DNA of 64,000 nucleotides from Yamagishiella unicocca (GCA_003116995.1 BDSL01000136.1:62001-126000), one strand, 5' to 3'; positions 23,736-33,500 are shown, counted from the first letter of the stretch. A program made the numbers and translations. The notes: generated from the sequence alone by a model not told the origin.

Positions 23736-24432
23736 GATTTGGCTGCCATAGGGCAAGAGGTAGGACCATCGGGCACATCTCCTGACACTGAACAAGACGG
23801 AGGAAACAAAGACCGACATGCACCTGAACAAAGGCAAACCACCAGAACACCAAATCGACAGGCCGTAGGCACACAGAGCAGCAGCCAGTACCCCAGGGGA
23901 ATTTGCACTAGAGGCTCCCCTATCAGGAACTGACCACCGACCAACCAACAGCCCAGCAACCGACGAATCAGTGAAGCGCCGCGCGCAACGATGCAATTAT
24001 CGGGACCAGCCGCCTCTCATCCCAAAAGGCACGGACCCCTAGCAGGGCTCAACATGCATATAGAGCCGGAGAGTAAGAAGCACGGGAAACCCCGCTCCCC
24101 AAGACAACCCGGGCCGATCACGAATCCACCAGTACCTCCACTGGTCCCCCGCACACAAGGCGACTGGTGACAACCCGCAAGAACGGATGCCGAGGCCCCA
24201 CGGCACTGCATCCCAGCCTTTCTGGGGAAGCCCCAACGCAGCAAAGCCCCTCACAAGGGCCCAAAACTCCATCACCCCACGGCGAATGGCACGATCCAGA
24301 AGACCACTTCCCGGAGTCAGAGGGGGACCACCGACCAGCATCCGCCCTTTTCAAGGCCGCGGCCATAAACCGGCGCCCCACCTCCATGGCAGTAATAGCC
24401 GCCAGGACTACTACTACATCCCAGACGCAGGG

Positions 24433-24965
24433 CTATCCCTATGGCATAAACGTGTCGGTTAGGGGTCGTTTTGGCCAACCATGGGGGTCGGTTATCGGGT
24501 GGGTCGGTCAACCTTCGGTTTTGGGTCGGTAAACGGTCGGTTGGGTTACCGAGTGTAATGGTAACCCAACCTTGTGGTTGGGTAAACGGGTACCCAACGG
24601 GTACCCCGGTAAACGAACCCTATGGTTGGGTTACAGTACCGTTTCTGGCTACCGACCCCAACGGGTACCCAGGTTTACAAACCATGTGTTTTGGTACCCT
24701 TGACTCAGTATCCCAAACGGGGTTTAATGCTCGCTCGTTAACCGAAGATAGCCCACCCGAGAACCGACCCCATATGGACTGGTTAACCCTGGTTACCCAG
24801 CCCAACCCGGCCTGTGGCATCCGTTCTGGTGTTTTACAAAGTAGGACCAGCTGCACAGCTGTCCATGCTGTCATCCGCCACCCGCACACAGCTGTCCACG
24901 CTGTCACCCGCCACCCGCACACAGCTGTCCACGCTGTCACCCGCCGCCCGCACACGTCTGTCCGA
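24433..24965. mobile_element. Insertion in LINE copy: GGTAACCC-rich block and 31-bp minisatellite
   Basis: LINE similarity stops at 24432 and resumes at 24966. The insert begins with about 250 bp of degenerate GGTTGGGTTACC/GGTAACCCAACC sequence able to fold on itself. At 24866-24960 it carries three copies of a 31-bp unit containing CACAGCTGTCCACGCTGTCA. No coding capacity. Confidence 0.55.
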
Positions 24966-25148
24966 GCTGGGTCTCGAGTTGGGCAATCACTGCTTGAGCC
25001 ACCGGGCAGAACCAAAAGTGGTGTAGGCGGGGGGTACCCCCCCCTGGATGCTCTCCAGCCGGCACATCGCACTCACAGGGGGCTGCTGCTGCCGTCCGCA
25101 TATGAGAGTTCCCGAGCAGGGGGATCCCATCCACAGCCAACCGCCACC

Positions 25149-25156
25149 ACCCATCC

Positions 25157-25187
<31 letters not shown>

Positions 25188-25626
25188 ATTACGCCGGCAC
25201 TAGGCCTGGCATGTGTTAAGGGGGCGGGGCGGTGAGGGCATCAGTACACCCTATACGCTCGCGCCACCAGTACCAATCCACCTCATATCGCTAAGGCCCA
25301 CGCCACATTGTCGCTGTGGAACACGACCAGTTAGTGCAACTCGCCGGAGGCTGGTGCTCCTGCCACATCCCTAACTCATATTTGTATCAATTATTGAGAT
25401 TCAAGCGCTCTCCGGAAACCGGTCTTCCGCCAGCTCCATGTCCAGCATGCCGCCATGCTTGGTGTACTTGAGTGTACTTGATGGTTGAGCCGCCCGTAGG
25501 ACGCACATGCTCCCGTCTCTGGCCTAAGCCCCAACTACTCATACTAGAGTTAGTCCTCCCTAACCACACCGATGGCTATTGGCTGCCCGCACCATCGGGA
25601 TCGGTGGCAGGACCCATCCTTATTAT
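25149..25626 (-). mobile_element. Retroposed sequence with (TAA)n tail and 14-bp target duplication
   Basis: The flanks both read ACCCATCCTTATTAT (25149-25163 and 25611-25625), a target-site duplication inside the antisense LINE. On the minus strand the insert ends with (TAA)n of about 30 bp, directly preceded by TGTAA, the green-algal poly(A) signal. This is the signature of target-primed reverse transcription of an RNA. Upstream of the tail an open frame ends KYTKHGGMLDMELAEDRFPE plus SA and a stop, which reads like the C-terminus of a cellular protein. It may be a processed pseudogene; a SINE is the alternative. Confidence 0.55.
25157..25188. repeat. (TTA)n microsatellite
   Basis: Ten or so TTA units. 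They are the 3' tail of the retroposed insertion read from the opposite strand. Confidence 0.9.
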
Positions 25627-27830
25627 AGACAGGCTCCCACTTCATGCCGGACCACGGCAGAGCCGCCGAAACACTTGCTGCAGGGCATTCAAGGCCGCTG
25701 GCAGGACAGGCCCGGTACCCCCAAGCACTTCGCGCACAAACATCTCATGCGTGGCCCACCGGCCGTCCACGAACTCGACCCGTTGCACAGCCGTCCCAAC
25801 CCGAACAGTCATATCCCGCAGCGCCGCCAGTGGCTCCCCCCCGCCCAACCGCCACCCCAACCGTGCGGTGAGCATGCATGGACCCCACTTCCTCCATCGC
25901 CGGCAGAACGTGGGGTATACCCTGGGAGAGAACTGGCATCACCAGCGCCGCTGCTTGCTTTCACGGGGTCGGCACCTCGGCGAGCAACGCTTCCAGCGCC
26001 CCCATACATTTCCGCCACCGATCAAGCCCCAGGAACGTCTTCGCTGCTCTTGACCGCGGGTCTAAGACTCGTACGACGAGCCCCCGCCGCCAGCCCGCTG
26101 GCCATGACGTCTATCTGCACAGCCGCCTCAGACGCAACCAAGAAGCAAGCGCATCACGAGCCGTCAGAACATCACCCAACGTCTTAATGGTCCAGCACCC
26201 CCCAAGTTCTGGGTGCAAGTATTCCAAGTAAGCCCGGCCTCCTGCCGACCACCATCTGCCCAGACTGGCCGGCTGGGAGGAGCGGCGGGTTGCCCCAAAT
26301 CGGCACGTGCAAACACCACGGGTCTGGCACCAGCGGCTCGCTAGCAATGTTTTGTACGTACCGGGGGCAGAGCCGCAAGCGCCGTGATCACCCGTCGGAT
26401 ATCAGCCAGCATCACGTCCGCCCCCATGCATCCACGGTCCCCTGCCTTGTGCTGTAAGCAGGTTGAGAGATCCGAACGCCGGATGCACCCCCCTCAGGTA
26501 GGTGCCAAGGCACATGACACATGGAGGCGCGGTGGGTACACAACATGTTCGGGTTGAGGATGCCTGGCCAAATCAGTTGTTGCCAACAGCGATGGGTGTC
26601 GAGGCGCCTCGTCCCCGTCCGATCCAGGCCCAGCTGGCCGCTCCTGCTGCTGCAGCCCCGGCAGCTGCAGTTGCTGGGGAGCCGGACCCGCAGACTGCGG
26701 TGCAGCGAGCTGCATCAGCTGGTGGTGTCTGTGCAGCAGGCCGACGAAGAAGGCAGTGTCTTCATCATGGACTGTGGTACGACAGATGCCGTACAGTCGC
26801 AGCTGCTGCAGCCGGAGGCCGTTATCACCGCCGGTACGGTGGCGGGCGGAAGATACTTGGCGTAGTACTACTGCAGGGAGGGTGCCGGTGTATAGGGTTT
26901 AGGGTTTTAGGGTTTTGGGGGGCGGGACGGCATGTGGCTCCCGTTCAAGGCACGGAAGCAAGTGTGCCAGGGCGGGTCCTTGAAAGCGGGTCGAGAGGAA
27001 ATCCGTAGGTTGGCACTCAAGAGAGAAGGGAAATCGACGAGACGAAGTTTGGGACACTCCTTGTACACTACCGTCCTGTAGAGGACTGAGTACCGGGAGC
27101 AGCTGCCTTGCCCCACTCCCTCCTGGCAGTCCTCGCCGCCGGCCCACATACACCCACCCAGCCACCCACCCACCCGCAGCCGCCTGGTCGTTGACTGGTG
27201 GAACGCCCGGATGTGCTGGTCGAACGTCCGCCCACGTTCTTGCCCCGCAGCAGCGCAGGGCAGGGCCACTGCAGCCAGATCTGCATGGACCCATCCAGCA
27301 CCAGCGGCACAGATAGAGGGCGCACAGACACGAGGGGAGCGGGGTGAACGCTTACGGTACGGGGTTGGAAGGGAGTCCGACGTCTGGGGCATTGACCTTG
27401 TCATCGTCGGGTGCATTGCGCTCAACAAGAGGACTTGGCACCTACCGATCCCCGAAGTCCCCGCCGACCAACCCAACGATTCGACCAGTCCCACGACCCA
27501 ACTGGGGAGCTTGTCACCAGCCTCCTCCGCTGGGGACCGAGTTATGCGGAATGCACCACGCAGTGAACCCCGCCCGTCCAGTGCCCCCCCTTGTGGAGTG
27601 CACTCACGTGAATCCCCCAGTCCAGCTCGAATAATGGGCCCTCACCTTGGTAAGAGTGCGTGTGCAGCACTGAAGAGATAAGTGAAACCGGACACGAGGT
27701 GGGGCCGACAGCGGCAGGAGAGACCGCAGCCTGGGTAGGGTAGGCTGGTCAGCTGCAGCAACCAGCCTGCTTAAGATAGAGTCCTCCTGTGTGGCCGATG
27801 GCTCCTCTCACCCATTCTATGCTAAGCTCT

Positions 27831-28180
27831 CGCTGATGTATACCAGCCAAAGTCCAGATTTGGTGGTAGTGAGAACTACCGGTTAGAGAAAGAGCGAGCC
27901 GTCTTGACACAGCGAGCGCTCGACGTCGTACACACAGTTCGACGTCCTCCAGGCCTCGACATAGCCATAACCTCCAACCGATGAAACATCAGTGGGACGA
28001 CACAGGTCCACTACCAGTAGCCGAAGCTACCACACTGACACACAGTCAGTGCGCCCGGTTGCCGAAGCATCCGTTGCACTCCACCCAGGAGTGGCCGTCA
28101 CGCCACACAGGCGTAACTCTGCACCGCGCCACACAGGCGTGATACAACACTCGCCCACTGCTGCGACTGAATTCCTCTAG
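27831..28180. other. Insertion within the coiled-coil gene copy, no gene
   Basis: Unrelated to the intact gene's 3' flank. It contains two copies of CCACACAGGCGT and related short phrases near 28101 and 28130. No coding capacity recognised. Confidence 0.4.
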
Positions 28181-28208
28181 GCGGCGTGACATCAGCCCAT
28201 TGTGGGTG

Positions 28209-28540
28209 CTGCACCCACGAAGTGTGACGTTTCCGCAGCAGCATGTGCTGCATCCACCGCGTGCCCTGCATTGGCAGCAGCAGGTGCTGCACCGGCACCC
28301 ACGAAGTGTGACGTTTCCGGAGCAGCATGTGCTGCATCCACCGCGTGCCCGGCATTGGCAGCAGCAGGTGCTGCACCGGCACCCACGAAGTGTGAAGTTT
28401 CCGCAGCAGCATGTGCTGCATCCACCGCGTGCCCTGCATTGGCAGCAGCAGGTGCTGCACCCACGAAGTGTGCTGCTGTTTCCGCAGCAGCAGGTGCTGC
28501 ATCCACCGAGTGCCCTGCATCCAAAGGAGTGGGCGCTGCA
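28209..28540 (-). repeat. 84-bp coding minisatellite, about 4 copies
   Basis: Unit starts (GCACCCACGAAG) fall at 28212, 28296, 28380 and 28458, giving periods 84, 84 and 78, all multiples of three. On the minus strand each unit encodes 28 residues, such as GHAVDAAHAAAETSHFVGAG. The in-frame period suggests selection for an open frame or recent in-frame expansion. Confidence 0.85.
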
Positions 28541-28844
28541 TCTACAGCAGCGGGTGCTGTATCTATCGTTGGTGCACCCTCCACATTGCGTGCTGCCTCC
28601 ACCTCACGAAAAGCCCGCTTGATGAGGTGCATCATCTGCGGGCGGGCGGACGACGGACGGGATAGGAGCGGGGGTCACGAGGAGGCAGCGGCAAGTAAGG
28701 TGGCGGCTGCGGACAGGCCTTTTTGAAGTGGGAGTAGTACCGTTCCCGATCCGCCTCCCGATCCAACGCAGACACTGATTTACCACCAGGACGCTGACCC
28801 AGCCTATCACGCATCACCTACGACTACGTACCACTATTCGTGTT

Positions 28845-29185
28845 TTTAAGGGTCATGGTTCATTTGCGGGACAAGAGTTTGGCCCATATGCAAGCATCTT
28901 TCAACGTTTATTATGTATGGTTGCGCGGGTACAGGATTACAGCTATGATATATAAGCGAGGGTCTCTATGCTGTGAGACAGCGCGGCTTAGGTCGGCGTA
29001 ACCGGCTAGGTGCTGCATGACAGGGCGCGTACGTAGTCGGGGTGGGTCCGTCTGCGGTGTTGCGGAATAACCATTACGTTTTTTGGGTCTTTTTTGTTGA
29101 TTCGTTATAAACTATATGCGTGGTTTGCGGGGTTGTATAGATGACTCGGGGACGGAGGAAACGGTTAAACGTTACAAAGGACCGG
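28845..29185 (+). repeat. Unknown repeat, copy A (split by a DNA transposon)
   Basis: Begins TGTTTTTAAGGGTCATGG and matches copy B at 32706-33450, lacking an internal block of about 370 bp. Its right end continues at 32104-32160 after the transposon and finishes at (CTG)n. It shares CAGGATTACAGCTATGATA and CATATGCGTGGTTTGCGGG-type phrases with copy B. Confidence 0.75.
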
Positions 29186-29707
29186 CGCCGGAACGGCCAT
29201 ATCTTGAGAGGCTTCTTATCCACTTGAGCCTTTCTTGAGCCGGTCTTGACCCCATGTTTTGTCGATCTTATGCTAAAGCTGAAGAGCTACAACCAAGACC
29301 CTCGGACGCAAGACATTGGCAACGCACTTCGGTGAAGATGCAACCCAAGATGCAGCAGAAGTAGAGCTTAAGGCTAGCCCAATATTTGACCCTAAGAAAC
29401 CTTCACGCAAGAACCTGACCAAGTGCCCAAAGCAGAAGAACCTTTACCAAGCACGCACCCAAGATGGTTCCTAAGATATTTTCAACAATCTCAACAGTGC
29501 GACCTGCATATTGATTGAGCAGACAGCTTCATACAGAATACAAGTGTGTGACCCAGAGCTCGTACCAGCCTACAAGAATGAAACCTTACCAAAAAACGCT
29601 GCCGATCACTGTAGGATAGTCAGAACTTTATAGTAGAACCCGGCAACGTATGGCCAAGAGCACTGTAGGATGGAAAGCATGTTCATTGTCCACATTTCCC
29701 GACCTTC

Positions 29708-29859
29708 GAGCCAACCAGGTGACTCAGTCGGAGCCCTTAGTGGCCACGAAGTGTGCAATATTCAGCACCCAAGTCGAGCCAGCGCTGTCTCGACCTCGGT
29801 GTTGAACATAGCATGCTTCATGGCCACTAAGGGCTCCGACTGAGTCACCTGGTTGGCTC
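29708..29859. repeat. Perfect 39-bp inverted repeat forming a 152-bp hairpin, homologous to the element's ORF
   Basis: Left arm 29708-29746 and right arm 29821-29859 are perfectly complementary. The inner sequence continues pairing imperfectly, giving arms of about 76 nt with almost no loop. The left arm and its continuation match the downstream ORF segment 30381-30447 at roughly 80% identity in the same orientation. The sequence before the hairpin (29636-29700) matches ORF segment 30172-30225. This is thus a partial duplicate of the ORF followed by its own inverted copy. Confidence 0.85.
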
Positions 29860-30145
29860 CCTAATAAAAAAGAAACTTTGCTAAAAACACTTTTTGGTCG
29901 CTGTCGACTCATGATTCATAAAACAGCACAGTATGGAGTGGCATGTCGTATGCGACACTTTATCGCGTACGACATTCTTAGACAGGAACACCTGGGGAAA
30001 CAATCATGATCCAGGGATCAGGAAAAATCAAGAGCTGCTCATCATCACTACTATAAAAAGCTACGGCAAAGAATGGTCTCACGTGCAGTGAATACTTTCC
30101 TTTGAGGGATGGCCTCCACGGTTCCACCTGTACATGTAGGAAGCA

Positions 30146-31073
30146 ATGGATGTCTTCAGTGATTGCCCTGTGGAATCCGGCAATGTATGGCCAAGAGTGT
30201 TGTTGGACGGAACGTTTGTTCAGCATGCAGATGGAACCTACACATGTACAAATTGTCGTGGAGGCCCATACGTGTACCTCTGGGCATGTCTACACAGGGA
30301 TGAGCCCTGTGAATGTACGGAAGGGGCAGAGATCCGGAAGGGCAGGGACACACTGTCCACACTTGCTGACGAACAAGCAAACCAGGCGATTCAGTCAGAG
30401 CCCTCAGTGGCCGTGAAGTCTACAATATTTAGCACCCAGGTCGAGAAAGCCGGGCTTCTGTCTGGTCGATCGCGTACAAAGTGTGGTCGAATACCAGCCA
30501 AGCGGTCGAATGCCCTGCTGCTGAGCATGTTTGCGGAGGATGTTGCCCCTCCCTGCCCTACTCAGCACACGGAAGCAACCCACGAGCTGGTACCCGAGGG
30601 AGGTCCCTCGGGGAAGCGCCCACGTGGGGATGATCCGCAGCTGGCGTCCGGGTCTACAAGGGGGCACGCTGGACCGGGTAGGTCCACTCTCACCTGCCCC
30701 CAAATCACAAGCATGGCCACAGTCCTAGCATATGATAACACTGCCACGCTTGATCATATGTGCAACCATGCATGCAAACGTCCCAACCTCTCTCCGTGCA
30801 ATTTTCACAGGTGTCTCGTCGCATGGCGGGGTCATGACAGGACCAAGTGCAGAAGTTCCTGCAGCTGCAGGTATGGTGTCACCGAGTGCCATCTACGAGG
30901 AGGACATTATGGACGAACCTGCGATTCGGCTGGACCCTAGCCATGCCGGTGGAACCTCTGGCGAGGCCCCTAACCTCTGTGAGTGCACGCTTTTTGTGAT
31001 GCACTGTTTGGCTTCTGGAGAGGCGCGCCATTTGAGCCTCGTCCATATGATAGATAATCCCACGCTCGTCTAA
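30146..31073 (+). CDS. Transposon ORF region with Cys/His cluster
   Basis: One frame is open at 30146-30940 (264 aa, MDVFSDCPVESGNVW start). It holds a cluster YTCTNCRGG ... ACLHRDEPCECT at residues 31-60, resembling the C..C...C..H...P pattern of Cys clusters associated with KDZ transposases. A second frame, 30732-31073, overlaps its end and reads acidic SPSAIYEEDIMDEPAIRLDP before a TAA at 31071. The two may be exons of one gene or decayed remains. The product would belong to the transposon; its function is not established. Confidence 0.4.
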
Positions 31074-31724
31074 ACCCACAATAATCCCCCGCCTCCTCCT
31101 CCCCCGCCTCCACCACCGCCTCCCCCGCCTCCACCACCGCCGCCCCCGCCTCCACCACCCCCGCCTCCACCACCTCCACCTCCACCGCCCCCCCGCCTCC
31201 TCCTCCCCCGCCACCGCCCCCACCACCACCGCCTCCGCCCCCGCCTCCACCACCACCGCCTCCACCACCCCCGCCTCCTCCTCCACCTCCACCTCCACCG
31301 CCGCCGCCACCGCCTCCCCCACCACCACCGCCTCCGCCCCCGCCTCCACCACCCCCGCCTCCACCACCCCCGCCTCCTCCTCCACCTCCACCTCCCCCGC
31401 CACCGCCGCCGCCCCCACTGCCGCCTCCACCCCCCCCCGCCACCCGCACCGCCACCCCCGCCGCCCCCACCACCTCCACCTCTGCCGCTGCCCCCGCCTC
31501 CTCCCCCCCCGCCACCGCCGCCTGCACCACCACCGCCCCCGCCTCCCCCACCGCCGCCCCGCACCACAGGTGTAGACGACGTTGACCAAGCAATTTGGGA
31601 CCAGATCCTTGCAGAGGAGCGCCAGGGTTATGAGGATGGTATTGGTGCCGAGGAGAGGGATGACGCATCGGTCGACCTATGGGAGGACGCAAGAAGTGAA
31701 GACTGGGCCGAGCTGGGTCTTTAG
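31074..31724 (+). CDS. Poly-proline plus acidic C-terminus, transposon-borne ORF fragment
   Basis: No ATG. The frame is open from 31074 to TAG 31722-31724. It begins with a run of Pro codons (CCN)n. In the middle third it passes into Arg/His/Leu codons because small indels shift the Pro frame (around 31188 and again around 31437), then it returns to Pro. It ends with a non-repetitive acidic tail containing DDVDQAIWDQILAEER and EDWAELGL. The tail looks like genuine coding sequence, so this may be a 3' exon of the transposon gene. Confidence 0.4.
   Translation, partial: THNNPPPPPPPPPPPPPPPPPPPPPPPPPPPPPPPPPPPPRLLLPRHRPHHHRLRPRLHHHRLHHPRLLLHLHLHRRRHRLPHHHRLRPRLHHPRLHHPRLLLHLHLPRHRRRPHCRLHPPPPPAPPPPPPPPPPPLPLPPPPPPPPPPPAPPPPPPPPPPPRTTGVDDVDQAIWDQILAEERQGYEDGIGAEERDDASVDLWEDARSEDWAELGL
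31086..31566. repeat. CCN (poly-Pro / poly-Gly) low-complexity tract
   Basis: About 480 bp of C-rich triplets such as CCGCCTCCACCACCG. The opposite strand reads as poly-Gly, which is a shadow and not a gene. Confidence 0.95.
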
Positions 31725-31860
31725 CATCTGCTTAGTTGCGGGCTTGAGATGGGTCTTTAGCATCTGCTTAGTTGCAGGCTTGAGATGGGTCTATAGCATC
31801 TGCTTAGTTGCGGGCTTGAGATGGGTCTTTAGCATCTGCTTAGTTGCGGGCTAGAGATGG
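31716..31860. repeat. 36-bp tandem repeat, 4 copies
   Basis: Units (GGTCTTTAGCATCTGCTTAG plus 16 bp including CTTGAGATG) start at 31716, 31752, 31788 and 31824. The array overlaps the stop of the Pro-rich ORF and leads into the CTTGAG subterminal array of the transposon. Confidence 0.9.
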
Positions 31861-32104
31861 GTCTTCAGCTGTAGGCTTGAGCCCGGTCTTAAGGTGTCAG
31901 CTTGCGTGAATGCCTTGAGCCTGGATCTTAGGCCCAGCCTTGAGCTGGGATCTTGTGTGTAACATCTTGAGAAGTTTACTTCACCCGGATCTTCAGCGGG
32001 GTCTTAAGCTGGGTTCTTGTGTATTCTCTCAACAAGCCCTCTCAAGATGTGGCTTGGAAAATTGATTAAGATAAGCTCAAGACTGCCTCAAGACCGGCCG
32101 TTCC

Positions 32105-32705
32105 CGGAGTGGGCGTAGCTTGCGGATTTACCCGTTCACGACTGCTGCTGCTGCTGGTAATTGTTTAAGACACGTAGTCTCGTCGGGGTGGGGCCGGCTG
32201 TGCACGGAAAAGCACGGGTTTACTTATTGAAATTGATCGGATAAGTGATGCATGTAAGCATGCACGAGCTACAAGTTATTCGGGTTTACTAAGTAAAACG
32301 TAAAGAAAGGGTAAAGGTACTAAACGGAAAGATCTAGGTATCGGCTTACTTAGGGTAAAGTTCTAAGAGTAGGAAACGGAATGGGCAAATGGCATGCGAG
32401 GTGTGCAAGGTGCCAAGCAATACACATGCACAGTGCGGGGGCAAGGCACGTCACGACGCGTTTCGGCCTTGCCAAAGGGCCTCATCAGGTGACTTTAGCA
32501 CTAGTGCCGTATGCAAGTGCAACCCAGTTCCCAACGCAACCCTGCCCTCGGAGTTCGGTTTTTGGCGCGGACTTACATGTGGTCGGAGTGACGAATAGCG
32601 GCTGTTGTAGGTGCTCGGCTAGCTGGGTCAGCGTCCTGGTGGTAGTGTCTGCGTTGGATTGAGATGCGGAATGTGGAGCGTTTTTAGTCCGTTTGGTGTA
32701 GTGTT
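32105..32705. other. End of repeat copy A, then unassigned AT-richer sequence
   Basis: 32105-32160 is the displaced right end of copy A, finishing at CTG repeats. The rest has no gene. A block at 32623-32660 (GCTGGGTCAGCGTCCTGG) is the inverse of 28759-28803. Confidence 0.5.
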
Positions 32706-33500
32706 TTTGAGCGTCATGGTTTATTTGCGGAACAAGAGTCTGGTCTAGGTGTATGCGTGTTCATAACTAACATATATCCGGTATGCGTCGTTCAACGTTT
32801 ATGGTTGTGCTGGTACAGGATTACAGCTATGATAGGCGAGGGTCTCTATGCTGTGAGACAGCGCGACTTAGGTCGGCGTACCTGGCTGGGTGCTACGTGA
32901 CAACAGGCGCGCGTAGTCGGGGTGGCGGCGGCGTGCAGAGTCTTGGCGCGTGTTCCAATTTTTCTGCGCAGCAGGAGAGGCGTCCGGTTTGTTTGTGAGG
33001 AGATCAGAAGGCAGGCAGCGCAGCGTTGCGTGAGCGGGAGTGGACTTACGGTCAGGTTGCGCTAGGCAGGGCGAGAAATTTGTTTCGTTGTTAGCCGTCA
33101 GAGGCGGCGTAGATATGGGAAACGTGTGAGGCTGAGTGATTCAGTAGCGTTTGTCTCTCATTATGTGCGGTTTACTTGGAAATGGTGTTGGGCGCAGTTT
33201 ATATAGTTATTTTGGGGGTCAGTCAGGGGCGTACGGGTGGTGGATGTGGCGATTGGGTCCAAAGTTGGTGATTTGATTTCTTGGCGGGGAGGCATTTCGA
33301 GGGAGACCCGTGGGGTGGGTCTGCCTGCGGTGTTGCGGAATAACCATTATGTGTTGTTGGGTCTTTTTTTGTTGATTCGTTATAAATTATATGCGTGGTT
33401 TGCGGGGTTGTTTAGATGACTCGGGGACGGAGGAAACGGTTAAACGTTACAAGGAGCCGGAGTAGTTTGTGGATTTACTCGTTCGCGACTGCTGCTGCTG
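32706..33500 (+). repeat. Unknown repeat, copy B (fuller copy)
   Basis: Starts TGTTTTTGAGCGTCATGG and ends at GACTGCTGCTGCTGC, running into a (CTG)n tract. It matches copy A but has about 370 bp more (32925-33300). It provides the empty site for the DNA transposon inserted in copy A. It is non-coding; a SINE-like or truncated retroelement ending in CTG repeats is possible. Confidence 0.7.

Larger units (their letters stand above)
23738..26528 (-). mobile_element. 5'-truncated antisense LINE copy with two internal insertions
   Basis: Fragments 26528-25618, 25155-24966 and 24432-23738 (minus strand) match the LINE at 38.05-39.85 kb consecutively: the region after the RT, the zinc-knuckle end (LHHFWFCPVAQAVIAQLE) and part of the 3' UTR. 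The copy carries frameshifts and is not functional. The gaps hold a 0.53-kb insertion (24433-24965) and a retroposed insertion with a 14-bp target duplication (25149-25626). The 3' end lacks the usual TTACAACAAC ending. Confidence 0.75.
21642..27665 (-). pseudogene. Broken duplicate of the 3' half of the gene at 40.9-44.3 kb
   Basis: Segments 21642-22680 and about 26530-27665 match 40350-41410 and 41520-42595 in the same order. They cover the 3' flank, the last exon, the IWL...PCPALLRGKNV exon and the end of the preceding exon (the CCTCACCTTGGTAAGAG border). The upstream half of the gene is absent. In this copy the PCPALLRGKN exon has a frameshift directly after GKNV, so it cannot encode the normal protein. 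About 3.85 kb of nested mobile DNA (22683-26528) splits the last exon. It was therefore a partial gene copy first and was invaded later. Confidence 0.8.
27668..28715 (-). pseudogene. Duplicate of the last exon of the 95-aa coiled-coil gene, with expanded C-terminus
   Basis: 28618-28715 matches 20289-20389 closely, including the intron acceptor and the start of the last exon. 27668-27830 matches the 3' flank at 20036-20200. After the acceptor the minus-strand frame reads MMHLIKRAFREVEAARN, against VMHLKRAVREGEAAHAV in the intact gene. The original stop is lost and the frame stays open to 28192 through an Ala-rich repeat array (147 codons in all). Upstream exons are missing: similarity stops at 28715. 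It is probably a gene fragment; expression as an exon of a chimeric transcript is possible. Confidence 0.7.
29186..32104 (+). mobile_element. About 2.9-kb DNA transposon with GGAACGGCC ends and CTTGAG subterminal arrays
   Basis: The left end GGAACGGCC (29190) is repeated inverted at the right end (GGCCGTTCC, 32096-32104). Just inside, CTTGAG repeats (left) and CTCAAG/CTTGAG repeats (right) form subterminal arrays. Comparison with undisrupted copy B shows the insertion lies in copy A with CCGG on both sides, a likely 4-bp target duplication. Inside are an ORF with a Cys/His cluster, an inverted duplication of part of that ORF, a Pro-rich ORF and a 36-bp tandem array. The Cys cluster loosely resembles those linked to Kyakuja-Dileera-Zisupton transposases. 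No catalytic domain was identified, so this may be a non-autonomous or decayed element. Confidence 0.65.

Noticed and set aside
28209..28540. CRISPR-like appearance of regularly spaced repeats
   Set aside because: Units are 84 bp and contiguous, without unique spacers, in a eukaryotic genome. It is a coding minisatellite.
28200..28726. Plus-strand Ala/Cys/His repeat frames at the 84-bp minisatellite
   Set aside because: The minus strand starts with a splice acceptor and the duplicated coiled-coil exon, so it is the original coding strand.
31070..31692. Long poly-Gly open frames on the minus strand
   Set aside because: They are the complement of the CCN (poly-Pro) tract. The plus-strand frame ends in a non-repetitive acidic tail and is the better reading.
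28845..33500. Copies A and B as LTRs of one retrotransposon
   Set aside because: The copies differ by a 370-bp block and both end in CTG microsatellites, and the region between them is a separate DNA transposon plus unassigned sequence without gag/pol.
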